A stretch of 64,000 nt of DNA. Origin: Sequoia sempervirens (taxonomy: Eukaryota; Streptophyta; Pinopsida; Cupressales; Cupressaceae). The stretch spans positions 696,492,197 to 696,556,196 of the forward strand of contig VDFB02270651.1 in assembly GCA_007258455.2 (NCBI GenBank), given 5' to 3'. How positions within the stretch are numbered: the first letter of the stretch is position 1; the number at the start of each line of letters is the position of its first letter. The notes under the pieces were generated by a model. That model did not search any database, was not told the origin of the DNA, and saw only the letters and a list, made by a program, of their open reading frames with translations. Positions 47,139-59,440 of the stretch are shown piece after piece. Position numbers and translations under genes: made by a program.

Positions 47139-47570
47139 TAGTCCTCCAATATGTTATGAAGGAAGTCATGAAATATGAGTGTCATAGAATGTTGGTGACA
47201 AAATACTCCCCAAGGTGTAATCAAAGTTATTTTATATTGATCTTGAGGGTTGATGAAAATTCATTATATATAGAGAAACCATCCATAAATGAAAGTAACA
47301 CATGGCCAGTAGTAGAATCAATAATCATGTCAATGTTAGGAAGAGGAAAATCATCTTTTAAAGAAGCTTTGTTAAGATCCCAAAAATCAATGCACACTCG
47401 AATATGGTTTTCAGGTTTAGTGACACTAATAATATTTGATACCTAATGGGAATATTCAATAGGGAAGATAAGGCTATCTTGTAGGAGCATCTCAATCTTA
47501 GCCTTAATTAACAATGCAACCTTGGGATTCATTTTTTAATATTTCATCTTATGGGCTTGGCATCATAATG
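47139..47570 (-). pseudogene. RT N-half of the Tat-like gypsy element
   Basis: The minus strand shows the RT palm blocks in order: 'VCIDFWDLNKASLKDDFPLP', 'NIDMIIDSTTGHVLLSFMDG' (catalytic FMDG present), a stop-broken segment, then 'FHDFLHNIL' just before the TAGTC border. It continues into YVDN at 43.03 kb. Together with the C-half this is a textbook Tat-type RT interrupted by the solo LTR. Confidence 0.88.
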
Positions 47571-48199
47571 TAATACAATATTATGCATCACCACCTTTGG
47601 ATTAGTATTTAAGGACATCAACTATATCCCCAACAAGAAGACTATTGTGGTTTAGGACATCAAGTGGATGAGAGAATTCTTGGGTTGTCTCTTGAGAAAC
47701 TAATGTTTCATCCGATAAACAATCATTTTTCCCTTGAAAATATGCTTTAACATTTAAATAATAATCAAATCCATGATCATGATGATATTAGATAAAATGG
47801 TCATAGACTCCCAAGGATTTAGCCAAGGACTTGTTGGTTGATAAATATCAAATGTATGTGTACTGTAAATGGGATGTTTTTCTATAATTTTTGGATGGAT
47901 TAGATTAAAATTGATGAGGTGTAAGGATTTTGGGATTGATATATCATATTTACATTAATATAGGGTCAATGAGATGCCTTTGTGGGTTTTGAATGGCGGT
48001 AACCAAGACTACCCATTAAATATTATGAATTAGGATCTATGGGGATCTTGATACCTTGCTCATTTATACCACAATCATTACCTCTATACCAAAATTGAGA
48101 GAATATTAAAACCTCAACCATAAATGGATTTCATTTTATTGAATATTGGGGATGACCATTACTAGCTTTATCAAAAGTAGAGGTGTAACTAGCAGCAAT
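47571..48199 (-). other. Protease-RT linker of the Tat-like element
   Basis: Decayed linker between the RT and protease blocks. It is AT-rich with short frames, and no separate domain is visible. Confidence 0.5.
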
Positions 48200-48643
48200 T
48201 CTTGAAGTAGAAGAAGTTATAGTGTTGAGGTTAGGTGTTTGAGAAAAAGAAGGAAAATATTTTTTAGACACCACCCAAAAACATTCAGCTCCTCAATCTT
48301 TGATGATGATATTTTATATTCCCCAATGAAGGAAGGTGTAAAATCCAACAAACACCAATCATCACCAAAGAGTGTAGTCATAATTGATTTACAATCAATG
48401 ATATCAATACCATTGGAAGGTAATGGTTCCACTTTTGAAGATGGAATCAAAGTACTTATATATTTCGAAATAAGAGGTTGATATTCAAATTCTTCTTGTA
48501 ATAAAATTTCCTAGATTTGGATCCACTTCAACCATATATAGCTTGTTATTACATACAAACTTCATTGTATGGTGAAGAGTAGGTTGAACTATCCCTATGA
48601 CATGAATCCATAGTCTACCAAGAAGAAGATTGTATGATAGAGA
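48200..48643 (-). pseudogene. Protease C-part of Tat-like element, cut by copia
   Basis: From 48643 downward the minus strand reads 'SLSYNLLLGRLWIH', then 'TLHHTMKFVCNNKLYMVEVD', the C-terminal signature of Tat/Athila proteases. An acidic linker follows ('FGDDWCLLDFTPSFIGEYKI'), which parallels gypsy-2 at 17170-17215. The active-site half and gag are missing because a copia element was inserted at 48644; they should lie beyond the window. Confidence 0.82.
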
Positions 48644-50270
48644 TGTTGAAATGAACAAGACAACTGAGAGGGGGGGTGAATCATTTGTAGCAAATTAAAC
48701 CTTCAAAACCCTCAGTAGTAAATAGATCCACAAGCATTAAATATACTCTTATTCTGTTAAAATGATTAAACATGAAATGTGGATAACAAAAATTGAAATC
48801 ACAACACCACACACATAAGAACACTAGATTTACATGGAAAACCCAATGAGGGAAAAACCATAATGAGGATTATCTCACAATATAAGTAATAGAAAAATAG
48901 GTACAAAGAGTCTCACTACCAAAATAGGACACACTGTCTAGAAGGGCTCACAACTAGGGCTCACTTCCACAAAAATATTGCAAGAAGATAGAAGAAGAAT
49001 GTTACATAGAGAAACACTTCTCAATGCAACAAGGAGTCCACCACAATTTCTTGCACACTTTCGTAGTCTCACATGAAAGATTTAGGATGCCTTTAGCTCA
49101 CTACCTTCAAGAACCCTAACATGAAGTTCACATTGCTCTACTCAAATTCACATCACATACACTTTACTCGCATCACTCTTCACATCTATCTTAGTTCTTA
49201 CTCTTTCCTTCTCTTCTCTTGCATCAACGTCATTCATATTTATATCAACCTCTACCTCAAAAATTTATCCAATGTTGGCCACTAGTCATTATACATTCAA
49301 ATTCAAAATAGGTCAGCACCCAAACATTCTTGCAGTGGATAGGAATGAAAGGTGACCTACAAAAATCCTTAATTAGGACCCAAAAAGATCCCAACACATT
49401 TCAACATGCTTCCACAAGCCTCGCATGTAGTGTTAAACACAAGGTCAGCCAACACCCATGCAAAACACCATAGACATTGAGTACACACTTCCTTAGATCA
49501 AGCCAAAAGTTTCGGTTAGCATAATTTACTTGAATTAAATCCAGAAAAATCCACGAACTACTTAAGATTCATCAAATACATTATCCAAGATTGCATCAAC
49601 AAATAGTTTAACTTAGAACAACTAATAACCCTTGTTTGCATAGTGATAACTGAAACTTACACTATACTACACCAAATCAAGTAAAAAATTGATCACAAAA
49701 AGATAAAGACATTATAAGCAACTTCCCAAATTCGCACACAACCCGAATCCAATTAGCAGAGAAACACAAAGCAAATACATTTCTCCCAGATAGAAAAAAA
49801 CACCATTGAACAACTGATTCACACACTAGTGAAAATATCTCACACTATACAATGATCTAGAAACCCAAATTATGAATATAGAAACCACTAAAAACCTTGA
49901 ATAACCTATAATAACCCCACAGGCATAGCATCAACATAGAAATCATGTGAAGCAAAATATCAGAGCACACTATGATCATTTGCACAACACAGTTACTTTG
50001 TTTATTAAATTTTCTCAAAAGAACTTGGAAACCAAGTACCAGAACCATCATCTTATCTCATTACCTCATCTTCAAACTCTATAACAAAATAATAGCCCCA
50101 TGTGCTCACAACACTTCCTCTAGGTCTCAACTACACATGCACAACTTGTTTTCCTCTTTTCACAATTTTCTCAATATCCTCAACATCTTCATCCATAGTT
50201 GACATAAATGAAAAGACCAGTTAGTAGACTTCTTGTTGAAATTGATGACAACACCATCATTCTTACAACA
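48644..50270 (-). mobile_element. 3' LTR of the Sirevirus-like element (1627 bp)
   Basis: On the plus strand it starts TGTTGAAATGAACAAGACAA and ends CATCATTCTTACAACA, next to a PPT. It is clearly related to the solo LTR at 51747-53336 (same start, GGGGGGTGAATCA, same end pattern). Contains no gene; ORFs within it are shadows. Confidence 0.88.
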
Positions 50271-50520
50271 ATCTCCCCCTTTGTCATTGATGGAAACACA
50301 AGATGTGAAAAGCCACCAAACCACACAACAGTTCTGAATTCTCTCTCTCTCTTTCTTCAGATGATCTTCTCCCCCTGAGAAGATAAGTTTTCTCTTTTTT
50401 TCACATTTCTTTCTCTCCCCCTTTGACATCAATGGAAAAGGATAAAATATTTAGCATTGTTCTCCCTCTTTGACACTGAACCAAAATACCTAATCTAAAT
50501 ACTCCCCCTTCGGAGTACAC
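50271..50520 (-). promoter_or_regulatory. Multiplied PPTs before the 3' LTR
   Basis: Plus-strand CTCCCCCTTTG-like words (purine runs on the coding strand) recur at 50271, 50366, 50413, 50461 and 50501. Two are followed by CATTGATGG or CATCAATGG. The run at 50271 abuts the LTR and should be the active PPT. Multiplied PPTs are a known Sirevirus feature. Confidence 0.75.
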
Positions 50521-50649
50521 CCAACTAAAATCATCAACACAATGACAACACATGATACTACCTACTCTCCCTGAGAGGTAGCCACCAATATCAGTCCAGA
50601 CAATAGATAGATCCATAGATCCACTAGACTGATGCATCTCTATATGCAT

Positions 50650-51130
50650 CTAGTTCAAGAAAGGAGGGGAAATAACCCTTGACTTCTCCTGAAGATACTC
50701 AAAAGTATCCTTAGGAAGAGCCTTAATAAATATGTCAATAATTTGATCCTTTGTGGAAACATACTCAAGCTTCACTTCATTCTCCATAACCTTCTCTCTC
50801 AAAAAGTGATATCTAATAGATATATGCTTTATCCTTAAATGCATCACTAGATTATTTGAAATGTTTATTGGACTTGTATTATCATAGAAGATAGATATAG
50901 GTTCATCAAATACAACTTTGATATCCTTCAAATTTTGCATCATCCATAATACATGTGTACAACATGATGCAGCTTCAATATACTCAGCCTCTATAGTGGA
51001 CAAAGAAATTGAGTCCTATTTCTTACTTAGCCATGATACCAATCTACATCAAAGAAGGAATGCACCACCACTTATACTTTTCTTGTCATCAACACGAGCA
51101 ACCCAATCTGCATCTGTATAAGCATTTAAT
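50650..51130 (-). pseudogene. Copia RNase H
   Basis: C-terminal domain of copia pol. It contains 'YTDADWVARVDD' (first Asp, about 51100), 'STIEAEYIEAASCC' (Glu) and 'IFYDNTSPINISNN' (Asp), then 'HLRIKHISIRYHFLRE' and the end 'VISPPFLN'. The acidic residues look intact. A TAG interrupts the segment before STIEAEY where related elements have KKQ, so it is a CAG-to-TAG change. Confidence 0.88.
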
Positions 51131-51746
51131 GTGAAATCAGTATCCTTAGCATACCATAATCCGGTGTCCCTTAAATATCTAGATATTCTCTTCACTATTG
51201 CAATATGTGTTTATTTAGGATCTTCTTGAAATCTTTCCATAAGACATACCACATGCATGATATCCAGTCTAGTATCAGTTAAATATAGCAATCCACCAAT
51301 CATGTATTTGTACTTGCTCTAATTTGTCTTAGGGGATTCATCCTTTTTGCTCAACTTGCAACTAGTAACCATGGAATTACATACTAGTTTAAAGTCCTCC
51401 ATTCCAAACTTCTTTAACATTTCCTTGACATACTTTGATTGTGAGATGAATATACCTTTATCAGATTAACTAATTTATAGACCAAGGAAGAAATTCATCT
51501 CCCCAAATATTGACATTTTAAACTCATTTTTCATCTCCTCTACAAAATTCTTACATGTTTCTTAATTTTCTTCAAAGATTATGTCATCAACATACACAAC
51601 CACAATCAGGATTTGTTCTCTCTTAACCTTAAAGTAAATATTGCTATCTATGGTACCCTTTTTGAATCCTTGTTGCATTAGGTACTTATCCAATCTTGCA
51701 TACCAAGCTCTAAGAGCATGTTTGAGCCTATGCAGGGCCTTCTTAA
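51131..51746 (-). pseudogene. Copia RT C-half
   Basis: Begins at the solo LTR border with 'KALHRLKHALRAWYARLDKY' (51562-51746), which resembles the copia KALYGLKQAPRAWY block. The active site 'VVYVDDII' is intact. It continues through 'FGEMNFFLGL', 'GIFISQSKYVKEML' and 'MIGGLLYLTDTRLDI'. Several stops (TAA, TAG) stand where Gln is usual, for example after FFLGL and before SKYKYM. Confidence 0.88.
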
Positions 51747-53336
51747 TGTTGAACAAGACAACTGAAAGGGGGGTGAATTAGTTGTAGCAATTTTAAACTT
51801 CAAAAACCCTCAATAGAAGTTAGATTTAAATGCATTCATAAAACCTTTACTCTACTAATATGTTAAATTATTAAGTGTAGAAATAGAAACTAAAAGTAGT
51901 AAAACCATGCACACAATAACACCAGATTTATGTAGAAAACCCAATGAGGGAAAAACCATGATGAGGATTAGCTCACAATATAAAGAATTCTAAAATCGAA
52001 TATAAAGGCTCGCTGCCAAGGCAGGACACACTGTCCAATGAGGGCTCACTGCCACAGAATTACAAAGAAGATAGAAGAGAATTGTTACAAGGAGAAAACT
52101 ATCTCAACGTAACAGAGATTCCACCACAATTTTCTCACACACTTGTAGACATGCTTGAAAGATAGAGTACACCTTCAGCTCACTTCCTTCAGGAACTCAA
52201 CACTTTGAAATTTGCATTGATCTACTCAAACTTGCATCACTCACACATATCTTGCATCTCTCTTTTCATTCACAAACAACTGAACTTGTACTTATACCAT
52301 CTTCAACCTTGAAACCCTTCCAAGGTCGTCCATACACAATTTGTATTTACAAATTCAAATTAGGTTGACGCCAAAGAATTTCCCGCAGTGGAAGACAATG
52401 AGGGTGACCTATAAATATACTTAATGAGGACCTAAATGAGTCCCAACATGCATAAACACGCTTCCATGAACTTTGTAAGTAGTGTTTAACACAAGGTCGG
52501 CCAACACTCATGCAAAACACCAAAAAAAAAAAAATACATACATCCTTAACTTAGTTGAATCTTTTTTAACAAAAAACTTCACTTGAACACCATCTGGAGC
52601 AAGTAATAAACACTTGAAAATTTATCTAGAAACTTCACAACAAACTTCACCTGAAAAGTATGAATATTTTGTACATTTGAATAACCTTGTCAACCACTAG
52701 AATACACTGTAACTCATAAACTCATCAACAACAACAACAAATCTCAAATCCTCTTGAACCAAGCAAGAGAGCAACCTCATCAACATATTCTCAAAATAGC
52801 AAGTCCTAAAACTAAAATTTGGAGAAATGTGGAGCAAATACATTTCTCCCAAACAATAGCCAGACACACCGAAATGCATAGTTCACATACTGGTGAAAAT
52901 ATCTTGCATTATGTAACAATCCAGAAGCCCAAATTTTGTATATAGCAACTACCAACAATCATGAACAATACCTCAAATTTGGACAAGCATAGCATCAACC
53001 CAAAAGAAACGTGCAGCACATCCCGGAGCATACACTGAATACTTGCATGATATTGTTTTCTCTATTTATCAAATTTTCTCAAAAGCACTTGGAAACCAAG
53101 TACTAGAGACATCATAGTAGAACATTACTTCACTCTAACACACCTCTAAACATAGCAACATAAGGATAAATCCATGTACTCATAGCACTTCTTCAACATC
53201 TCAACTATACATGCAAACCTTCTTTATTACAATTTTCTCAATATCATCAACATATACAGCCAATAACCAGCTTCCTTGACATCAATGACAACAACAACTG
53301 GTTGAAATCAATGAAAACACCTTCATACTTGCAACA
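51747..53336 (-). mobile_element. Solo LTR (1590 bp), TSD CTTAA, same family as host
   Basis: Starts TGTTGAACAAGACAACTG and ends CTTCATACTTGCAACA. It is flanked by CTTAA at 51742-51746 and 53337-53341. It lies inside the RT between the VCRFK and KALHRL codons; removing it with one target copy makes the frame continuous. It is closely similar to the 3' LTR of the element it interrupts (48644-50270), so a relative inserted into its own family and was later reduced by LTR-LTR recombination. Confidence 0.92.
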
Positions 53337-53341
53337 CTTAA

Positions 53342-53760
53342 ACCTGCAAACGATATCAAAATCTTCTAATAACTGAAAAACTTTGAGTTGTTCAATGTAT
53401 ACCTCTTCTTCTAACTCACCATTCAAGAATGTAGAGTTGACATCCATTTGATACACTTTGAAATATTTATGTGTTGCAAAAGCCAAAAACATCCTAACAG
53501 CTTCAATTCTTTCCATCGGAGAAAAAGTCTTCAAAATCTATTCCTTCCACTTGTGAGTAACCCTTACACACAAGCCTACCCTTGTTTCTGATAACTTCTC
53601 CATTCTCATTAAATTTGTTCCTAAAAACCCATTTGGTTCCTATCACTTTCTTTTTTGTTGGTTATGGGACCAGTTCCCATGTTTGATTCTTCTCAATTTT
53701 TGTCAACTCTTCTTCCATAGCTTTGAACTAACTCTCATCCTTGCATGCTTCAATCACTAT
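53342..53760 (-). pseudogene. Copia RT N-half
   Basis: The minus strand shows 'TWELVP' and 'VIGTKWVFRNKFNENGEVIR', 'GRLVCKGYSQVEGIDF', then (after a frame disturbance) 'TFSPMERIEAVRMFLAFATH' and 'YQMDVNSTFLNGELEEEVYI', ending 'DIVCRFK' at the TSD. The catalytic Asp of QMDV is kept. It joins the C-half at 51746. Confidence 0.9.
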
Positions 53761-54629
53761 TTTAGGTTCTACCTTAGAAATTAAACAAAATTTTACATGT
53801 TCTTCTATCATAGCAACTCTTCTTCTTGTCAGCACACCTTTGCTCTTATCTCCAATAATTTGATCTTTAAAATGATTCTTATGCACATACTAAGAAGTCT
53901 TAGGATTCCTTTCTAGAGCTTCTTCCTCTTTCATAGTTATCTCTTTCTCTTTCTCGTATTCTTCTTCTTCTTCTCTACAAGGGGGTTCATCATATTCATA
54001 TCCTTATATCAACACTAAGCTCTGATGTGATTCTTCATCCACTTTGACACTTGCACTTTCAACAATCTTCTTTAGCCTTTTGTTATAGCACTAGTATGCC
54101 TTGCTCTTTGTAGAAAATCTAAGGAAGATTCTTTCTTTAGATCTTGCATGAAACTTTCCTAAGTTCTCTTCATCTCTCCTGATATAGCATTTTCTTCCAA
54201 ATGCTCTGAAGCATTTCAGAGTATGAGGTTTTCCATACCACAGTATGAATTTCATCTTTCTAGTAAACTTTCAATAGATTTTCTTCCTTCATCATGGTTC
54301 TTGTTGCTTCTTGAATTGTCTTATTCTTCCTTTCCACAACTCCATTCTGCTAAGGATTCCTAGGGGTTGATAAATGTCTCTTTATCCCATGATCTTCATA
54401 AAAATTATTAAACTCATTGGAGGTGAACTCACCACCTCTGTTAGACCTCAAAAATTTGATTTTAAAATCCATTTCATTCTCAACCATAGACTTAAATTCT
54501 TTAAACATATCTAGAGCTTCTAATTTTTCTTTGAGAAATTTCACCCAAGTCATTCTAGATTAATCATCTATCATCTAGAGCTTATGATTTTTCTTTGAGA
54601 AATGTCACCCAAATCATTCTAGAGTAATA
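53761..54629 (-). pseudogene. Copia integrase core C-part and tail
   Basis: From the insertion border, 'YSRM' and 'WVTFLKEK' (tandemly duplicated) leads to 54350-54553 with 'IKFLRSNRGGEFTSNEFNNF'. The usual RSDNGGEF motif reads RSNRGGEF, so the second catalytic Asp is Asn. 'HGIKRHLSTPRNP' follows. The lower part (53761-54300) contains 'FGRKCYIRRDEE'-like and acidic linker segments broken by stops. Confidence 0.82.
54511..54629. repeat. 64 bp tandem duplication in integrase
   Basis: Two copies begin CTAGAGCTT at 54511 and 54575 and contain TTTTTCTTTGAGAAAT and CACCCAA-TCATTCTAGA. Because 64 is not a multiple of three it shifts the frame. The larger insertion at 54630 lies inside one copy, so the duplication came first. 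Confidence 0.85.
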
Positions 54630-57030
54630 TGTTGGAGTACAGTACCACTGAGAGGGGGGTGAATCAATGGTCTAATGGGAAACCAAATTTCAAAACTTAA
54701 CTCACTTGTATTATGCAAAGAAACCCATTGAAAACACTTCAAACATGATATGCAAATACTTGAACAAAGATAAACAATCAAGCACAATATGGACAATCAC
54801 CAAGAGAAGACAAATCACAAGTTTTATGAGTGGAAAACCCTAAAAGGGTTAAAAACCACTCTGAAAATATGTTTCATTAAGCCTCACTAGCTAAAACCTT
54901 GTTGATTACAAATTACATGCCTCATTGGAAATGCAACAACCCTCATTGGCTACACTCTATTCCTCATTGGCTACTCAATCTGCCTCACTGGCTTCTCAAT
55001 CTACCTCACTGGCTTCTCAATTTTCCTCACTGGTTTCTCAATCTGACTCACTAGCTCCTCAATCTGCCTCATTGGCTCCTTAATCTACCTCATTGGCAAC
55101 CCAATATGTCTCACTAGTAAACTTACCACACTTTAGAAGAAATAAGAAAAACTTAGAGGGTTACTCTATTTCCATACAAATCACTACTCTATCTCCATAG
55201 TAGCAAAACTCCATCTCCCTTACTCACATACAAACATTCAAGACATAACTCTTTCTTGAATACAAAAAAGATAACTTCTTTAGAAGACTCCACTCATCTC
55301 ATCAAACACAAACTAGATTTGATCTGATGCAAATATGAATGAAGGAACCTTGACCTCTGCTCACTCCATGTCTGTAATCTTATTTGTATGCACAGAAAGA
55401 AGACACAAAGAATGGCACTCAACCTTAGAAAACTCACATTGACACTTACAAAATCATTTCCTTTGTTTCCAATCAATCAATCTCAAATTTCAGTCTCATG
55501 AACATTTGTTCATCCAGAACACTATTAAACAAAGGAACAAACTATTCTTTCTTTAAAAAAAACTTCCTACTATTGACTCATTCCAAACCACACTCATTTG
55601 TTCTTACATAAGAGAATCTCTTTAACTCAATAAATACAAACTCAATCATATATGTTGAATATTAAACCTTTTTAACTGCACACATAGAGAACTATCTCAA
55701 CAATCTGAAAACATAATTCTGAGAATTCATTGACTCGTCTAGCAATCATCATACTCTTCTCATAAAGGTTGCATCATCTTGAACATCAAAAAGTATTACA
55801 GCTACATCTTCCTATCATTTTTTTTAATCAACAACATACATTCTCTTTACATAGTTACAGTATCAAGGTCTTCAAAAACATGCTAAGAAAGCTCAAACAA
55901 TTCAGATTAGAACCTTCTCAATAACCCTTTCATGTTCTTCTCTTCAAAACTTCCTCACTCTATACATTCATAATAAAATAATGATTTCATAATCTCCAAA
56001 AACCTCTCTCCAAGCCTGATGGAATACAAAAAGACTTTGAATATATTCCCTTGATCTTTAGTTTTGGTGTCATTCAAAAAAACCCTTGACTGTCAAAGTT
56101 CTCATCAAAACTTAGGCTTTTGAAATAATCATTCAGCAGTTTAAATATAAACATTTGATCTTATCTTGCCACCACTGCCAACTTTGAATGATAATTTTTT
56201 ATCTTCCTTTGAATCATTTGAACAAATATTGTTAACTTGTTAAGATGATTGACTAAGAAGTAAGCGTCAGCCACTTGATGAAAGCAATGCCCTTAAGAGT
56301 TCACTTAAGTGACACTTAACCTTTTAGAGCAGGTTAACTTTAAAATATAACAAAAGCAATCTTTCCTTTGAAAAATCTTCACAAGAGATAAACCCTAGGA
56401 CTTAGGTTTTTTATGAAACCTTCAATAATCACCATTCACAAGTATCTTTTCAACATAATCACCATTCATAAGTATCTTTCCATGTTGTTGCATCAAATAT
56501 CAATAAGGAACAATGTCAATTATAATACCAGCACCTTGGACACCATTATTGCTAGTTCATATACTTGCATATATTGCATATTCTTGTATATATAGCATCA
56601 TCACCTTGAAATGTAGCTACAACTTTGTATCAACACTTTTGAAAAATGCCTTTGTCTGCCTAGAAACAACACTAAGCTATCAACACTATCATCAACATTA
56701 TCAAACACTATGAAACAAATATGTGAAATAGCTCTATGACAAGAAAATTTGTGATAGCTACCATCATAGCAGCATGTATCACCATGAACTTTGACATGAA
56801 ATTAGGATAACAACAAGCTCTTTACATATCCATGGTGGTTCTTGACATAAGACTCTGTGATAAGAATGAAAAGGGAATGCAACTCACTGAATGGTCTTTA
56901 TCCTATGATTCCAAGCAATTTTGTATCAACACAATCAACTACAGTACCTTTGACAACAATCACTTTTGCATCAACCACAACATCACCAAAACACCTTTGA
57001 CATCAATGACAAACAATGCCAATGCCAACA
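54630..57030 (-). mobile_element. 3' LTR of the gag-only element (2401 bp)
   Basis: Starts TGTTGGAGTACAGTACCAC and ends CAATGCCAATGCCAACA. A 24 bp tandem repeat lies at about 54935-55125. Followed by PPT-like CTCCCCCTTTGG at 57033. Confidence 0.92.
54935..55125 (-). repeat. 24 bp tandem repeat CTCAATCTGCCTCACTGGCTT (copy in 3' LTR)
   Basis: About eight degenerate units built on CCTCACTGGCTTCTCAATCT. The same array is in the other LTR at 61060-61265, where it gives rise to a spurious ORF. Confidence 0.9.
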
Positions 57031-57185
57031 AACTCCCCCTTTGGCATTGATGTCAACATACAAAATTTTGCATCCTTGTTCTCCATCATAAAATTATTGT
57101 TCTCCCCCTTTAACAACAATGAAAAAGGGATACTTACTCCCCTATCACAAGACTTTTCTCCCAAATGAAATGCTCCCCCTATGAA
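57031..57185 (-). promoter_or_regulatory. Multiplied PPTs of the gag-only element
   Basis: CTCCCCC words at 57033, 57102 and 57173 (purine runs on the minus strand). The first abuts the 3' LTR and is followed by TTTGGCATTGATGTC, like the PPT context of the Sirevirus-like host. Confidence 0.75.
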
Positions 57186-59440
57186 GACAATTTGATGAAG
57201 ACTCCACTATTCATTGTGTAATTTGCAAGATTGTGTAGGAATTATGCACTGTCCCATACCACTATCAACTGTCAATAATACTAACTAAAAAAGTGTTAAA
57301 AGAATTAAGGGAAAAGAGAAAATAATGATGAGGTTTTTTACTTGACATCTTAGACTATTCAATCAACCTATCAAGCTCAATGACAAAGGAAAGAAGTTAA
57401 ATCACTTAACAGAAGAGACATAAGCTATCCAAAACAAAAAAAATTGTCACATATCAGCACTATAATCTTGCAACAATAGCATTGGACAAGACAATATCAA
57501 AGGAGCGCTATTATCACTACTCAAGAATATCAAGTAATCACCATGTAACCACATTGTATTGCCTAGCATAGCAGAAATTGGTGGACCACTGTCATCAAGC
57601 TACTTTGCTATCCAAACATTGTACTATCATGAAGATAATGTCATCAAGGTACTACCATCAAGGTGTGCATTACTAAATAAGAAGCAAGGACTGATATCTT
57701 ATTTCTCCCCTTTGATTGTACCACCTTAAGTTAGGGCTTCTTATCACTATAAACATGATACCATTGTGGCACTGTGAGCAGACCTCTAATACCATTACAA
57801 TGTAAATTGTAACTAACATTGTAACTACTCTAATACTGAGTGGAAATGAGTAACACTAGAATGATGTTAACATTGATATCACAAGTAATATCTCATAAGT
57901 GATGATTAGCACCTCGTTGTCTTTGAAGGCTGAAGCACTACTGACTTTTAATGAAGAAAGCACCTTACCATCTCACAAATGTTGGTACCTCACTGTCTTA
58001 AGAAAAACACCACTATCTTTTAAAGTTGAATCACCTCTTCAACCTCTTTGTCTTTGATCAACTGAGAAATTTTTCATGCTAAATCACTATCAACCAATGG
58101 AGCAACCAAGATTCAACTATCCATACCATCTATCTATTGTTCCACACTTTAAGAGCACTATGACTATCTTATGAAACTGTCACTTCAAAATATTAAAACT
58201 ATTATTGCACTGCCAACTGCATAACATGTTCAAGATTCAAGTAACACTGTATTTGCACATGCTAGGGTTTGGTAGAAGGCATCTTATCTTTCCTTCAAGA
58301 ATGTCCTTTATTTTCTCACTAAATAACTAAAAGAAAATCATTGTGGCAAGTTCAACAGTCCAATAGTGACTGCACCAACAACCTATGAAGAAGAATAGAG
58401 AGAATAGCACTATCAAAGCATAGATACCACTGTCATAACATAATAAAAGCATATATACAACTGTCACTTTGATACCATACTGTCAAATGTAATATTTGTC
58501 ATATATTGGCAACATATGCCCTGTCACTATGATGTTATCACTATTTTACTATCATTCAAAACAAAACACTAAGATACACTTTGAAGCCATCAAGTAACAA
58601 CTTGTCAATGAAGCAACACCTTTTGATCTTTTACTCTTCAATCACCATTAAAAAAATGACCAATAACTTTAACTCTTTGGAAATATCAACTATCAATATC
58701 ATGAAAATATTGTATCTTGGAAAATCCACACCACTACCACATTGTTAAGAGGAACAAGACTACCTTGCAAATTCCACTGTCAATGGATTTCATGACTAGA
58801 AATTTGCAACAAGATGCTTACAAGACAAACCATGACTGTACAACATCTACATCACCCATACTACTATCACAACACATAAAAGAAGACCTTTCTTGGACAT
58901 ATAAAGATTGTGACACGTATCATGAGTACTATCCTCTTTATTTGTGCAAGACCACATCACAGATCTACCCCTTCATAGTCTCCACCCAATCATAAGGACT
59001 ATCTTTTAATTTTAGTGGATATCATATTTTATCATAGCTCTCACATCACTATGATATCTTGAAGAAATTGTTCTTAAAAAGCTTGTCTTAAACTGTCCCC
59101 AACTATTGTCTCCTATAGTCTACTCTTTAGGATGGTTTCTTTGCAATTTTCTTGAAGGAGTTACTACTTCCATTAAAACTTCTACTCCTTCCTTTGAATT
59201 TGAGATACCTACCACATCTTCTTATTACTCCTACCATGCTACAAGAAAAAGCATTGTTACCTTGGTGAATGTTCATTCCTTTGCATAGTTCATAGTTACT
59301 GCCAACCTTAAAGGACTGCCCTCTTGCAAACTAGTTCTACATTGACTTCTTTCACTATCTTTGTCGTGTAAAATTATCTTTGTTTGTTATCTATGGGGCT
59401 AAATGATAAAACTATAAACATCTCCCTATAACCTCATGTT
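57186..59440 (-). other. Non-coding internal region of the gag-only element
   Basis: About 2.2 kb are rich in short words such as CACTGTCA, CTATCATCAA and ACCACTAT. There is no RT, integrase, RNase H or protease motif on either strand. This replaces pol. Confidence 0.6.

Noticed and set aside
54935..55125. CRISPR-like spaced repeat
   Set aside because: The repeats are contiguous and degenerate, lie in both LTRs of a plant retroelement, and have no spacer structure.
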